Below, piece after piece: positions 1 through 10,800 of a DNA stretch of 64,000 bases (position 1 is its first letter; the number at the start of each line of letters is the position of its first letter). The notes below the pieces were generated by a model, which had not been told where the DNA came from, did not search any database, and saw only the letters and a list, made by a program, of their open reading frames with translations. The position numbers were made by a program, and so were the translations under genes. Where the stretch lies: positions 62,001-126,000 of the forward strand of contig VGJW01000001.1 of the NCBI GenBank assembly GCA_016867265.1. Reading direction: 5' to 3'. This stretch comes from Candidatus Tanganyikabacteria bacterium. GTDB lineage: Bacteria; Cyanobacteriota; Sericytochromatia; S15B-MN24; VGJW01.

Positions 1-65
1 TGCCGGAGGCGCGTGCTTCGGCCGGTCAGGAACCGGAGACCGGGTCCGCTCGGCGACGGACGCGT

Positions 66-2138
66 GTGCGCCGCCAACGCCGGCCCTTGCCCCGCGCCTG
101 GAGGGTTGTCGTCTTCATGCTTGTCGTCGGCGTGAGCGGTGGAGCCGGGGCTGCAGCCGGGGTGGCCCACGCCTTCCGCAACTTGCCCCCTGTCGAGGAT
201 CTTCAGCGCTATGTGCCTTTCGAGACCACGGTCGTCCTCGATGCATATGGTGGGGTCCTGGCCAAGGTCCACGGCGAGGAGAACAGGACGGTCGTGCCGC
301 TGGGCGAGGTTCCCCCGCTTGTCCGGCAGGCCGTCATCGCGGCCGAAGACGTGCGCTTCTACAGGCACCCCGGCGTGGACCTTCGTGGTATCGCGCGTGC
401 CCTCATCAAGGACCTTGCGGGCGGTCGGGCCGAGGAAGGTGCCAGTACCCTCACGCAGCAGTTGGCAAAGAACCTCTTCTTGTCCTCGTCCCGTACCATC
501 GCGCGCAAGCTGGCCGATGCGTGGCTCGCAGTCAAGATCGAGCGGCGCTACAGCAAGGACCAGATTCTCGAGCTCTACCTGAACCAGGTCTACTGGGGTC
601 ACAATGCCTACGGCATTGAGGCCGCCTCCCAGACCTACTTCGGGCGCAGCGTCTCGACGGTGGGCCTGGCTGAGGGAGCCTTGCTCGCCGGCCTGTTGTC
701 GGAACCCGAGCGTGCCAGCCCCTACCGGCGTCTCAAGCGCGCCCTGCAGCACCAGCGGACCGTCCTGCGCAAGATGGTGGCCGCCGGTTTCGTCACTCAG
801 GCGCAGGCCACGGCTGCCGCAGCGCAGGCCTTGCCGATTCCTCCCGAGCCTCCGCGAAAGCGCGAGGCACTCAAGGCGCCCTACTTCACCAGCTATCTCC
901 TGGACGACCTCAAGGACCGCTTCGGGGCCGAGTATCTGGAGAAGGGTGGCCTTCGCGTCTCGACCACGCTGAATCCTGACTGGCAGGCCAAGGCCGAGGC
1001 GCTCGTCCGCGAGGCCCTCGAGAAGCACGGCAAGGCCAATCGCTTCAGCCAGACTGCCCTGGTGGCCATAGAGCCCCGGACCGGAGCCATCCGGGCCATG
1101 GTCGGGGGCGCGGACTGGAGTCGCTCGCAGTTCAACCGGGTCGTCCAGGCCCATCGGCAGCCAGGGAGTTCCTTCAAGCCCGTGCTCTACCTGACGGCCT
1201 TCGCGCAGGGCATGTCGCCCGGAACGATCTTCAGTGACGAACCAAGGACGTGGACCGGTGGCGACGGCAAGCCCTGGACGCCGCTCAACTACGGGGGGGA
1301 TCGCTATGGTGCCCTGCCCCTGCGGCGCGCGCTTGAGATCTCCAACAACGTGATTGCCGTCAAGCTCATCGACAGGGTCGGCGTCCGCAAGGTGGTCGAA
1401 ACGGCCCGCAGGCTCGGCTTCCGATCGGATATCCAGCCCAATATGTCCTTGGCACTCGGCACTTCCGAGGTCACGCCGCTCGAATTGGTGGCGGCCTTTG
1501 CCACCTTTGCCGCCGACGGGCAATTCGTGCCGCCGCAGTCATGGACCCGTCTGACGGATCGCGGCGGGACGGTGCTGCAGCGGCGGGTGCCGCGGACGAT
1601 CCAGGTGATGCCGCCCGCTCCTGTCCGCGTCCTCAACGATGTCCTGCAGGGGGTGATCCTGCGCGGGACGGGCTACGCCGGGCGCATTGCCCGGCCGGCC
1701 GCAGGCAAGACGGGCACGACATCCGACCATCGGGATGCCTGGTTTGTGGGCTACACCCCGGATCTGGCCACGCTTGTCTGGGTCGGCAACGACGACAATT
1801 CGACGATGTCGGGCGGCACGACCGGTGGCGAGGTTTGTGCGCCACTTTGGGCGAGGTTCATGGAGCACGCGCTTCGCTCGGCCTCTCCGTCCGCGTTCGT
1901 TCCTCCCGGGGGACCCAAGCCGGCTTCGGGATCTGCCACCGTCTCGGCCGAGGTCAGGGCGCAGCGCTTGCGCAAGGTCGTGCGCACGGAAACCGCGACG
2001 GCGGCCATGCCCTTGCGCAAGGCCGCCACGCCGCGCCCTGCCGTCACGCCGCCGCCGGTGCGCCACCCCATGCCTCAGGCGCCGCTCAGCATGCCGGAAC
2101 GACCCGAATCGGGCGGTATGGATGAGGAAAGTCGCTGA
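66..2138 (+). CDS. mrcA: Class A penicillin-binding protein (PBP1A type)
   Basis: This is a bifunctional peptidoglycan glycosyltransferase and transpeptidase, anchored in the inner membrane and working in the periplasm. After a basic N-terminus and one membrane segment comes the GT51 domain, with the catalytic Glu in AAEDVRFYRHPGVD and the motifs GASTLTQQLAKN and ELYLNQVYWG. The transpeptidase domain follows, with SSFK near residue 368, SNN, and KTGTT near residue 548. The 690 residues fit the family. A low-complexity Pro/Ala/Arg tail follows the catalytic domains. The start used is GTG at 66, but the frame stays open to the left edge of the window (Arg-rich), so the true start may lie outside and the entry may be N-terminally incomplete. 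The next gene is convergent. Confidence 0.93.
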   Translation: MRRQRRPLPRAWRVVVFMLVVGVSGGAGAAAGVAHAFRNLPPVEDLQRYVPFETTVVLDAYGGVLAKVHGEENRTVVPLGEVPPLVRQAVIAAEDVRFYRHPGVDLRGIARALIKDLAGGRAEEGASTLTQQLAKNLFLSSSRTIARKLADAWLAVKIERRYSKDQILELYLNQVYWGHNAYGIEAASQTYFGRSVSTVGLAEGALLAGLLSEPERASPYRRLKRALQHQRTVLRKMVAAGFVTQAQATAAAAQALPIPPEPPRKREALKAPYFTSYLLDDLKDRFGAEYLEKGGLRVSTTLNPDWQAKAEALVREALEKHGKANRFSQTALVAIEPRTGAIRAMVGGADWSRSQFNRVVQAHRQPGSSFKPVLYLTAFAQGMSPGTIFSDEPRTWTGGDGKPWTPLNYGGDRYGALPLRRALEISNNVIAVKLIDRVGVRKVVETARRLGFRSDIQPNMSLALGTSEVTPLELVAAFATFAADGQFVPPQSWTRLTDRGGTVLQRRVPRTIQVMPPAPVRVLNDVLQGVILRGTGYAGRIARPAAGKTGTTSDHRDAWFVGYTPDLATLVWVGNDDNSTMSGGTTGGEVCAPLWARFMEHALRSASPSAFVPPGGPKPASGSATVSAEVRAQRLRKVVRTETATAAMPLRKAATPRPAVTPPPVRHPMPQAPLSMPERPESGGMDEESR

Positions 2139-2155
2139 AGCCCAGAAGCCGGGCT
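2139..2155. terminator. Weak hairpin between convergent genes
   Basis: AGCCC and GGGCT form a 5-bp stem around a 7-base loop immediately after the PBP stop codon and before the end of the convergent gene. There is no T-run. It is a possible weak bidirectional terminator and nothing more. Confidence 0.25.
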
Positions 2156-2161
2156 GCGGGT

Positions 2162-2533
2162 TCAGGCGCCGCGGGTGCGAAGCCGGGCAATCTCGGCGGC
2201 CTGCCGCCGGATGGTGTCCTCGAGCGAGGAGACCCCCTCGACCAGTTCGGCGACCTGGCCCTTGAGCCGATCGCGCTCGTCCTTGAGACCCAGGACGGTA
2301 TCCGAGAGCCTGTCCAGAGATGCGGACGGTGCAGCCGCCAGCTCGATGATCTCCTCAGGCTCGTCATCCAGAGACGGGATATTGTCGAGCGTCAGGCTGC
2401 GCCGAAGCGACCGAATGCTGCGCTCGCTCTCGCGGATGTTGCGAAGTTGCTGGAAAAGCGCCACGATATCGGGGTTTTCCCGGTCGAGGATGCCGGCATC
2501 CTGCAGTTCGTGGATACGGTTCTTGTCGGCCAT
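2162..2533 (-). CDS. Small coiled-coil protein of unknown function
   Basis: The 123-residue soluble protein is highly charged and I do not recognise it. The N-terminal half (HELQDAGILDRENPDIVALF) is helical, a short acidic stretch lies in the middle (DDEPEEIIEL), and residues about 75-120 show heptad-like spacing of Leu/Val in a predicted coiled coil. It has no signal peptide and no cysteines. It is the last gene of the leftward set that begins at typA and sits 78 bases after the secreted FlgT-like gene, so it may be co-transcribed. Codon use resembles its neighbours and the frame has no competing long frame with better features. Confidence 0.7.
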   Translation of the reverse strand: MADKNRIHELQDAGILDRENPDIVALFQQLRNIRESERSIRSLRRSLTLDNIPSLDDEPEEIIELAAAPSASLDRLSDTVLGLKDERDRLKGQVAELVEGVSSLEDTIRRQAAEIARLRTRGA

Positions 2534-2611
2534 CAGCGTTCCTCGGAGAGCATTGCTAAAGCCCAGCTTGCGTCGCCTGGTCCTTGTCAGGCAGTGAGCG
2601 GCGTCACCGAC

Positions 2612-3352
2612 CTAGGGTCGCGACAGGGTTCCCGTCACATCCTCGAGCACGAGGTCCCCGACACGAGGCATCTGGCCGCTGGTACGCTCCTCGATGTCGC
2701 ACAGCGAGAACCATTCCTCGGCCCGCTGGACGCGGGCCAGTGCGATGGTGTCCTGTCGGATGCCGACGATGCGCCGGATAAGGATCCCGCTCCCTCGCGC
2801 CAGGCCGGCACGCGTACCGAGGTCGATATAGACTTGGCCGTCCCTCAGGTCCCGGACGTGACCCGAGAGGGGGTGGTTGGCGCGCATGAAGCGTCGAACG
2901 CGCTGGGAGACCTCGGCGACGCTGCTGCCCGTAGCCTCGAACAGCGGGCCGACTTCACCCAGGCTCAGATCAAGGACACGTGCGGAGAGGCCGGGGCCAC
3001 CCTCGGCCTGGGACAGGCTGCGTCCGACCAGCAGGTATCGGCCCGGTGTCTTGCCGCGCAGTTGATCCCGCGCCTGGAGCGTCAGGGGCGGATCGAGCTG
3101 GAGCTCGGTTCCCTTCAATGAGAGCTTGATGCCGTTGCCCGGTGCCAGGTGGAATCGGCCGTCTCCGGCCAGCACCTTGGCAAGAACCGGCGAAAGGCCG
3201 ACGGGATCGGGGCTGAGTAGGACGGCCAGACCCTGGGGATCGGGACGAGACTGCGGGGGGAGCGGGGTCTGGGCCCACGCCGCTGACGCGCTGAAGGCGA
3301 CAGGCAGGAAGCAGGCAGGAAGGAACGACCGGAGGCGAGGCCTAGCCTGCAT
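2612..3352 (-). CDS. Secreted protein with FlgT-like C-terminal domain
   Basis: The 246-residue protein begins with a clear signal peptide ending in an AWAQ-type cleavage site. The start chosen is ATG at 3352, which has AAGGAG six bases upstream; an in-frame ATG at 3370 lacks this. The C-terminal part contains GQVYIDLGTRAGLARGSGILI, a pattern typical of the small beta-barrel domain at the C-terminus of FlgT-like proteins, and is followed by RVGDLVLED. The middle region (residues about 50-150) resembles proteins that bind or assemble in the periplasm, but I cannot name it. No flagellar genes are in the window, so a flagellar role is not supported. It overlaps the end of the upstream amidohydrolase gene by 11 bases. 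Confidence 0.75.
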   Translation of the reverse strand: MQARPRLRSFLPACFLPVAFSASAAWAQTPLPPQSRPDPQGLAVLLSPDPVGLSPVLAKVLAGDGRFHLAPGNGIKLSLKGTELQLDPPLTLQARDQLRGKTPGRYLLVGRSLSQAEGGPGLSARVLDLSLGEVGPLFEATGSSVAEVSQRVRRFMRANHPLSGHVRDLRDGQVYIDLGTRAGLARGSGILIRRIVGIRQDTIALARVQRAEEWFSLCDIEERTSGQMPRVGDLVLEDVTGTLSRP

Positions 3353-4214
3353 GGGGGGGCTCCTTGCCAAGGCGACGCTCCTGAACCCGGGTCAGGCCCG
3401 CCAAGGTGACCTCGAAGCGCTCATCGCGACCCAGAGGCGTATCCGTGCGGGCGCGCCGCCGGGCATTCGGGTCGAGGACGGCCTCGAGCCTTGCCGGCTC
3501 CAGCAAGGGGGCCTGGGCCACGACGCGACCCCAGGGATCGAAGACTGCCGAACCACCCCAGAAACAGGTACCGTCCTCGAATCCGACCCGATTGGCGAAG
3601 ATGAGGTGCACGCCATGCATGCGGGCAATGGTCCGGTTCAGGTCTTCCCACGCGTGGGCTGCGGCCGGCCGGCTTCCCTCCAGGCCGCGCACCGGTGAGG
3701 CCGCCATCGAGACCAGGATGTCTGCTCCGTCGGCCACCAACAGGCCTGCGGCCGACGGGTGCCACGCATCCTCGCAGACCAACATGCCGACCCTGCCCAA
3801 TCGGGTATCGAAGGCCCGGAAGGCGTGGCCTGCTCCGAGAAAACGCGCATCCTCGAAGAGCCCGTAGTTGGGCAGGTAGACCTTGTCATGACGGTGCAGG
3901 ACCTGGCCAGCCGACATGTAAAGGGCGCTCAAGCGCAGTTGATCATCTGCCGTCCGATGCACGGCACCGACGATGATGTCCGTCCGCATCGACCTCTCCA
4001 GCAGGGGGGCGAGCCGTGGGTCGCCTTCGGGAAGGGCCAACTCCGGGGCGAGGTCCTTGACGAAGTAACCCGTCAGGGAGAGCTCGGGAAAGACCACCAG
4101 GTCGGCGTCGCGACCTTCTTGTGTCTCGAGTACATCGAGGTGACGACGGATATTCTCGGCCATGTCACCCAGTGCGGGTGCCATCTGGGCCACGACGATG
4201 CGCGGCGCCTTCAC
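3342..4214 (-). CDS. Nitrilase-superfamily amidohydrolase (NadE glutaminase-like)
   Basis: This 290-residue carbon-nitrogen hydrolase carries the full catalytic triad: Glu44 in FPELSLTGY, Lys111 in HDKVYLPNYGLFED, and Cys147 in MLVCEDAWHP. The ED-W context around the Cys and the PNYGLFEDARF segment resemble the glutaminase domain of glutamine-dependent NAD synthetase. No ATP-pyrophosphatase domain follows, so the protein is a stand-alone amidase. A paired synthetase could lie elsewhere, or it may hydrolyse another amide. The start is GTG at 4214, two bases after the stop of the preceding gene, which indicates operon membership. It is cytoplasmic, with no signal peptide. Confidence 0.85.
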   Translation of the reverse strand: MKAPRIVVAQMAPALGDMAENIRRHLDVLETQEGRDADLVVFPELSLTGYFVKDLAPELALPEGDPRLAPLLERSMRTDIIVGAVHRTADDQLRLSALYMSAGQVLHRHDKVYLPNYGLFEDARFLGAGHAFRAFDTRLGRVGMLVCEDAWHPSAAGLLVADGADILVSMAASPVRGLEGSRPAAAHAWEDLNRTIARMHGVHLIFANRVGFEDGTCFWGGSAVFDPWGRVVAQAPLLEPARLEAVLDPNARRRARTDTPLGRDERFEVTLAGLTRVQERRLGKEPPHAG

Positions 4215-4216
4215 CG

Positions 4217-4702
4217 TCAGCCCGCCTGGAGGTGCTGCCGTCCAGCCTGCACCGTGGCGAGTACCCTGCCGAGGCGATCCTCCATCGAGCCGAGGACCTC
4301 GTCCGCGTAGCGATCCGCACCGTCCTGCTGGCTGGCAAGGTCCGCATCGGCGGCCGCGCGCAGCCGTGTCGCTTCATCCAGCGCGGCACGGACGATTTCG
4401 TGCTCCTGCACCAGTGTCTGTGCTTGCCTGCGGGCCTCGGCCACGATCCCGACAGCCTGCTGTTCGGCCTCGTCAAGAATCTGCTGCTGGCGTCCGAGAA
4501 GGTCGCGCGCCTTTTCGAACTCACCGGGAAGCGATCCCTCGAGTTCTTCGAGGAGGTCGTAGAAGCGGTCCTCGGAGACGATGCTCAGGCGGGCGAGCGG
4601 AATGCGCCAAGCGTGGGTGAATACCTCTCCCAAGGTGTGCACCAGCTCCAAGGCCTTGAGTGCGGGACGGCGGCTGTCGGCAGCAAACTCGGTCACGTTC
4701 AA
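4217..4702 (-). CDS. Coiled-coil protein coupled to coaD
   Basis: The 161-residue soluble protein is mostly helical. A short N-terminal globular part (RLSIVSEDRFYDLLEELEGSL) is followed by a long Ala/Glu/Gln-rich coiled coil resembling the stalk of ATP synthase subunit b or the tail of DivIVA-like proteins. Similar coiled-coil genes next to coaD occur in several phyla and are often annotated ATPase or DivIVA-like. The start is TTG at 4702, embedded in a TTGA overlap with the coaD stop codon, so its translation is probably coupled to coaD. Function unknown; a cell-division or envelope-scaffold role is only a guess. Confidence 0.8.
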   Translation of the reverse strand: MNVTEFAADSRRPALKALELVHTLGEVFTHAWRIPLARLSIVSEDRFYDLLEELEGSLPGEFEKARDLLGRQQQILDEAEQQAVGIVAEARRQAQTLVQEHEIVRAALDEATRLRAAADADLASQQDGADRYADEVLGSMEDRLGRVLATVQAGRQHLQAG

Positions 4703-5219
4703 AGGGAACTCTCCGTATCGGACGGGGTGGGACGGAAGCGGGCGGCCAGGTGGCGTGCCACCGAGGCGGGAACGAACGAGGTGATGTCGCCGCCAAGGGA
4801 GGCCACTTCCTTGACGGTGGACGACGCGAGGAAGAGATTTTCGGCACGGGTCATAAGGAAGACCGTATCGAGCTCCGGGTTCAAGCGCCTGTTCATCAGC
4901 GCGATGCGCAACTCGGCATCGAAGTCCGAGACGGCGCGCAATCCCCGGATGAGGGTACGGGCTCCGAGCGATGCCGCAAAGTCCGCCGTCAGGCCCTGGA
5001 AGCTGCAGACTTCGACCGTCGGCCGGTCCGCGAGCACCTCCCGCAGCAGCGTCACGCGTTCCTCGACCGTCAGCAGGCCCTTCTTGGTCGTGTTGTGCAG
5101 CACGGCGACGACGACGCGGTCGAACAACTCGATGGCGCGGTCGATGACGTCGATATGGCCGACCGTCACAGGGTCAAAGGATCCGGGGTAGACGGCCGTC
5201 CTTACGGATGTCGCCGTCA

Positions 5220-5220
<1 letters not shown>
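4699..5220 (-). CDS. coaD: Phosphopantetheine adenylyltransferase
   Basis: This catalyses the fourth step of coenzyme A synthesis, ATP + 4'-phosphopantetheine to dephospho-CoA + PPi. The 173-residue length is slightly above the usual 160. The nucleotidyltransferase signature YPGSFDPVTVGH is at residues 11-22, followed by the phosphopantetheine pocket (RGLRAVSDFDAE) and the ISSTVKE-type motif near residue 132. The start ATG at 5220 shares its last base with the typA stop codon (TGATG). It lies between typA and the coiled-coil gene in a leftward operon. The neighbour rsmD, common in other genomes, is absent. Confidence 0.97.
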
Positions 5221-6995
<1,775 letters not shown>

Positions 6996-7001
6996 TTCCC
7001 C

Positions 7002-7007
7002 ATGCTA
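7002..7007 (-). promoter_or_regulatory. -10 box of typA (leaderless)
   Basis: TAGCAT on the minus strand, with its last T 7 bases before the first base of the typA ATG at 6995. A typical -10 to +1 distance puts +1 on the start codon. No conserved -35 hexamer is evident. Confidence 0.65.
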
Positions 7008-7068
7008 GGGGGCGGGGGAGAGGGCGTCAAACGTGGCCGTGGCCGTGTCCGCAGCCCAAGGGCGCCTG

Positions 7069-7077
7069 TGCTATCAT
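7069..7077 (+). promoter_or_regulatory. Extended -10 box of the BON-domain gene (leaderless)
   Basis: TGCTATCAT (TGC plus TATCAT at 7072-7077) ends 7 bases before the GTG at 7084. It diverges from the typA box 65 bases away. There is no room for a Shine-Dalgarno sequence. Confidence 0.65.
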
Positions 7078-7083
7078 TGAACC

Positions 7084-7899
7084 GTGACGTTTTGTGAATC
7101 TTTGCCCGTGCGTGGCGGGCAAGCTTGCGTGTCGGTGTTGGCTGCGTTCCTGCTGGCCGGTGCGTCGGCGCCGCTCCCGGGCGGCGCCCTGCCTTCCGCC
7201 CAGTTGCCCGCGAATGGGTTCGCCGCGGGGTGGGTGACGGCGCGGTTGATGCTCGATGGTGTCGGCGTCGTCACCTTGGCGGCTCCCGATGCTCCGGCCC
7301 TCGCGCGGCGCTTCGCCGAGATCCGAGCGAGGTTGCGTGCGGGTGTCTCTCGCGATGGCACGCTCCGGATGCCCGGGACGCTTGCCGCCGTGCCGGGCGA
7401 AGCGGGCGTCCTGTACACACTGGGGGGAGAGCCCCTCCTGACGCTGACGCCGCTAGACGCCCGCAGGACAGGTGTTTCCGGACTTCGCGACGCCAGTGTC
7501 GCCGTCCAGGCGGCCATTGATGCCTTTCTTGCGAGGCTTCCCGTGGGCGAGGCGTGGCAGGAGGCGCTTTTTACCGCGGCCGACGAGCGCGGTCGGCCCT
7601 GGGAGCCGGAGCTGTGCGCCGTGGCCGTGCGCGAGGTGGGCGAGCTCGTGCCGATGGGTGTGCCGGGAATCCGTGCCTCGCTTCACGGTCATGTGCTGCG
7701 TTTGACGGGTGAGGTCGCCACGCTCGAGCAGAAGGTGGTCCTGGCGCGCGATGCCCGAAACCTGCCGGGTGTCCGGGACGTCGACAACATGCTGGTGGTG
7801 CGGGGCGGCGATGGAGATCCCGTCTTTCCGCCCGAGGCCTCCCTCTTGCCCGACGCCGCCGTCCGGCCTGCGGAGCCTGCCTCCGGGGGGCAGCCGTGA
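7084..7899 (+). CDS. Secreted BON-domain protein
   Basis: The 271-residue protein has an N-terminal hydrophobic stretch (LAAFLLAGASAPLPGGALP) that looks like a signal peptide. The C-terminal third carries a BON domain (GIRASLHGHVLRLTGEV, then the LPGVRDVDNMLVV strand), a fold that binds phospholipid or other envelope components. The middle (residues about 40-170) has no recognised domain but contains ordered alpha/beta pattern. The start GTG at 7084 follows the TATCAT box by 7 bases and is predicted to be leaderless. The stop overlaps the start of the GGDEF/HD-GYP gene by 4 bases (GTGA), so the two products are made together. It could supply an envelope signal to that enzyme, but this is inference. 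Confidence 0.8.
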   Translation: MTFCESLPVRGGQACVSVLAAFLLAGASAPLPGGALPSAQLPANGFAAGWVTARLMLDGVGVVTLAAPDAPALARRFAEIRARLRAGVSRDGTLRMPGTLAAVPGEAGVLYTLGGEPLLTLTPLDARRTGVSGLRDASVAVQAAIDAFLARLPVGEAWQEALFTAADERGRPWEPELCAVAVREVGELVPMGVPGIRASLHGHVLRLTGEVATLEQKVVLARDARNLPGVRDVDNMLVVRGGDGDPVFPPEASLLPDAAVRPAEPASGGQP

Positions 7900-10800
7900 C
7901 GGCGCCGCTCGCGACTCCCTGGGCCAAACGTTACTTTCACGCCGTCACGGCCGTCGGCCTGACGGCGGGCCTTGCGCTCCTCGCGGTGCACGTCATGCGG
8001 GGGGAAGGGCTTCAAACGCTGTCGGATCCCTTGCTCGCCCTTTTCCTCGTACTCGGTCTGCTGTCCGAGTCGTTCCAGATCCGATTGCCTCGTGGCGGGC
8101 GCACGTCCCCGTCCTTTGCCGTGTTCTTTTCGTGCCTGCTGGAGCACGGTCCTGCACCGACTCTGCTCGTGGTCCTCGCCGGGGCGCTCGGGGCCGCGCT
8201 GTTCCAGGCGAGGCCGCTCTCGGCCGGTCTCTTCAATACGGCGCAGTACGTCATCGCCACGCTCGGCGCTCACGCCGTGCTGACGTTGGGTGGGCACGTT
8301 CCCGCCGCGTGGCAGGCTACGGCCCCGGCCGTATTCCTCGCCGGCGCCATCGCATTCGTCGGCCTGAACGTGGTGCTCGTGGACAGCTACTTTGCCATCG
8401 AACGCCGGCAGGCCCTGTGGTCCCTCATCTGGCAGGATGACCGCTGGGAATTTCTGTTCACCTTGCTTCAGGCGCCCATTGCCATCATGGTCCCCTGGCT
8501 TCTCCACACCTACTCGTGGCAGGTTTCGACCCTGGTTCTCGTGCCGTTCCTGGCTTCGACCATCCTGTTCCTGCAGGTGGTGCGCAGCCGTCAGGTCCGT
8601 CGCGAACTGGCCGATCGCAATGCGTCTCTGGCCGAGGCCGTCGAGGGTCTGGATCGGAGCAACCGGCAGTTGGCGAGGACCAACGAGGATCTCGACTCGG
8701 CCAACCATCAGCTGGCCAAGTCCATCTCCGACCTCGATGGCGCCAACCGCGAGCTCAGGGTTCTGCACGGCGTCGCCGCAGCGATTTCGGGCAGTACCGA
8801 TCTCTCGGATACCTTGAGAGAGATCGGCGCCGGCATCCGTCAGGTCTTTGACCCTGGCGCAGGCTTGCTGGTCCTTCAGGACCGTGAGTCGGGAGACCTG
8901 GAGCCGGTAGACCTCGAGGGCCTGATGCCTGCCGAGGGAACCTTGCCCGAAGGCTGGGGGCAGCGGGTCGCGCAGGCCGTCCAGACGCGTGAGGACGCCC
9001 TGCTCATCGATGATCTGACGACGCATCCCCTCGGCGAGGGATTGCCCTTCGGGCTGCATGCAAGCCTGCTTGCGGCGCCGATCCGGACAGACGAGGGCTT
9101 TGCCGGCCTGCTCTGCCTGCTGGATCCCGAGCCCGCCGCCTTCTCCGAGCGCGAGGGCGAGCTCCTCGTCACGCTTGCGGCGCATGCGACCTTTGCCATC
9201 CGCAAGGCGCAACTCGTCCAGACTACCCAGCTTCTGGCCATCACCGACGGCCTCACGGCGGTCTACAACCGGCGCTACCTGCAACGGCAACTCGAGTCCG
9301 AGTTGCGTCGGGCTTCGCGCCTCGGCCATGGCACGACCGTCATGCTGCTCGATGTTGACTTTTTCAAGGCCTTCAACGACGCCCACGGGCATCTGCTGGG
9401 TGATCAGGTGCTGCGTTCCTTGGCGCAGGTGTTGCGGGAGTCGGTGAGGGAGACGGATGTCGTCGCGCGCTATGGCGGTGAAGAGTTTGCCGTCATCCTG
9501 CCGGAGACGTCACTCGATGCCGCCATGGCCGTCGTGGCACGATTCAGGGGCCGGCTGCGCCAGCATCCCTTCTGGGGGCGTAGCCAGACGCCTGTCCAGG
9601 TAACGGTCAGCATCGGCCTCGCACACCACGCGACCAGTCGTTCGACGGCCGACGAGATGCTGGACCGGGCCGACCAGGCGCTGTATGCCGCCAAGCATGG
9701 GGGGCGGGACCGGGTCTTCGGATGGGATGCCGACAAGGAGCAACCGGTCCAGATGGCGGCACCCGAGCCCGGCAGCATGCCCCGCCAGGCCATCCGCCAG
9801 TCGGCGGTGCTGGACCGGGGACGCTGGGCCGCGTGGTTGGCCGAGGGCCAGCCCCCGGCCGTCCAGCGGCTTCGACAGGCCCTTCGGCTTTGTGGTGCGC
9901 CTGTCACTGCCGAGGATGCCCCCGATGCGCTTGTCGATCAGGCGCGCGGCCTGCTCTTGCTGCGTCTCGAGGCCGGGGCAGGCGATGCCGGGGAGCCTGC
10001 GGAGGCCATTGCCTTCTATCAGGCACTGCGGGCCGAGGCCTTGTCGTGGCTGGCTGCCGGTATCTCCCTGACCCAGGCCGAGAACATCGCCCTGGCCTTG
10101 ACGGGTTCCTTCCAGGACCACGTGCGCCACGGTCCTTTCTCGCCTCAGGACAAGCTCATCGTCCTGTCCGGCCTCGAGTGGTTGTCCCGGCAGGCCACCC
10201 TCACCTTGTCGCTGGTCTGGCACGAGAGCTACCAGCAGACACACCGGGACATGCTGCTGCTCGAGAAACTCGATCGTGTCCAGGGCAGTCTGGATGCCTG
10301 GCTCGAGCAGGGCCTTGCCGTGCTGCGCGAAGGCCTCGGCGGCTTGCCGGCGCTGCTCTTCCTGCGCGATGGCGATGGCCTTCTCTTGCGTGCCCGGTCC
10401 GGCGGCGAAGGCATTCGAGTCGTGCCTGAGGGCGCTTCGTGGCCGGCGCGCGTCGCGGCTGCCGACACCCCCCAGCTCGTCGAGGCGCCGTTCGGTGTCG
10501 AAGATGAGTCGCGAGGTTACGGAATAGGCCAGGCCTGGGCCTTGCCCCTTCGTCACGAAGGCCAGTGGCTGGGCGTGGTCCTTGTGGCAGTACGCGAGGG
10601 CAAGCGCCTCGTGGCCCGCGAGCGGCGCCTGTTCCAGACGGTGGTCGGGAGACTGACCTCGGCACTGGGACGCGTCGTCCTCGAGGAAAGGCGCCAGGAA
10701 GCCTACCTTGCCGCCATCGGGGAGCTGGTCGGTTCCCTCGAGGCAATGGATGGGTTCGAGGCCGGTCACGCCCGTTATCTCGAGCACCTCACGGCCGAGA

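Noticed and set aside
7689-9392. A 567-residue minus-strand open frame
   Set aside because: It is antisense to the BON and GGDEF genes, with shadow composition.
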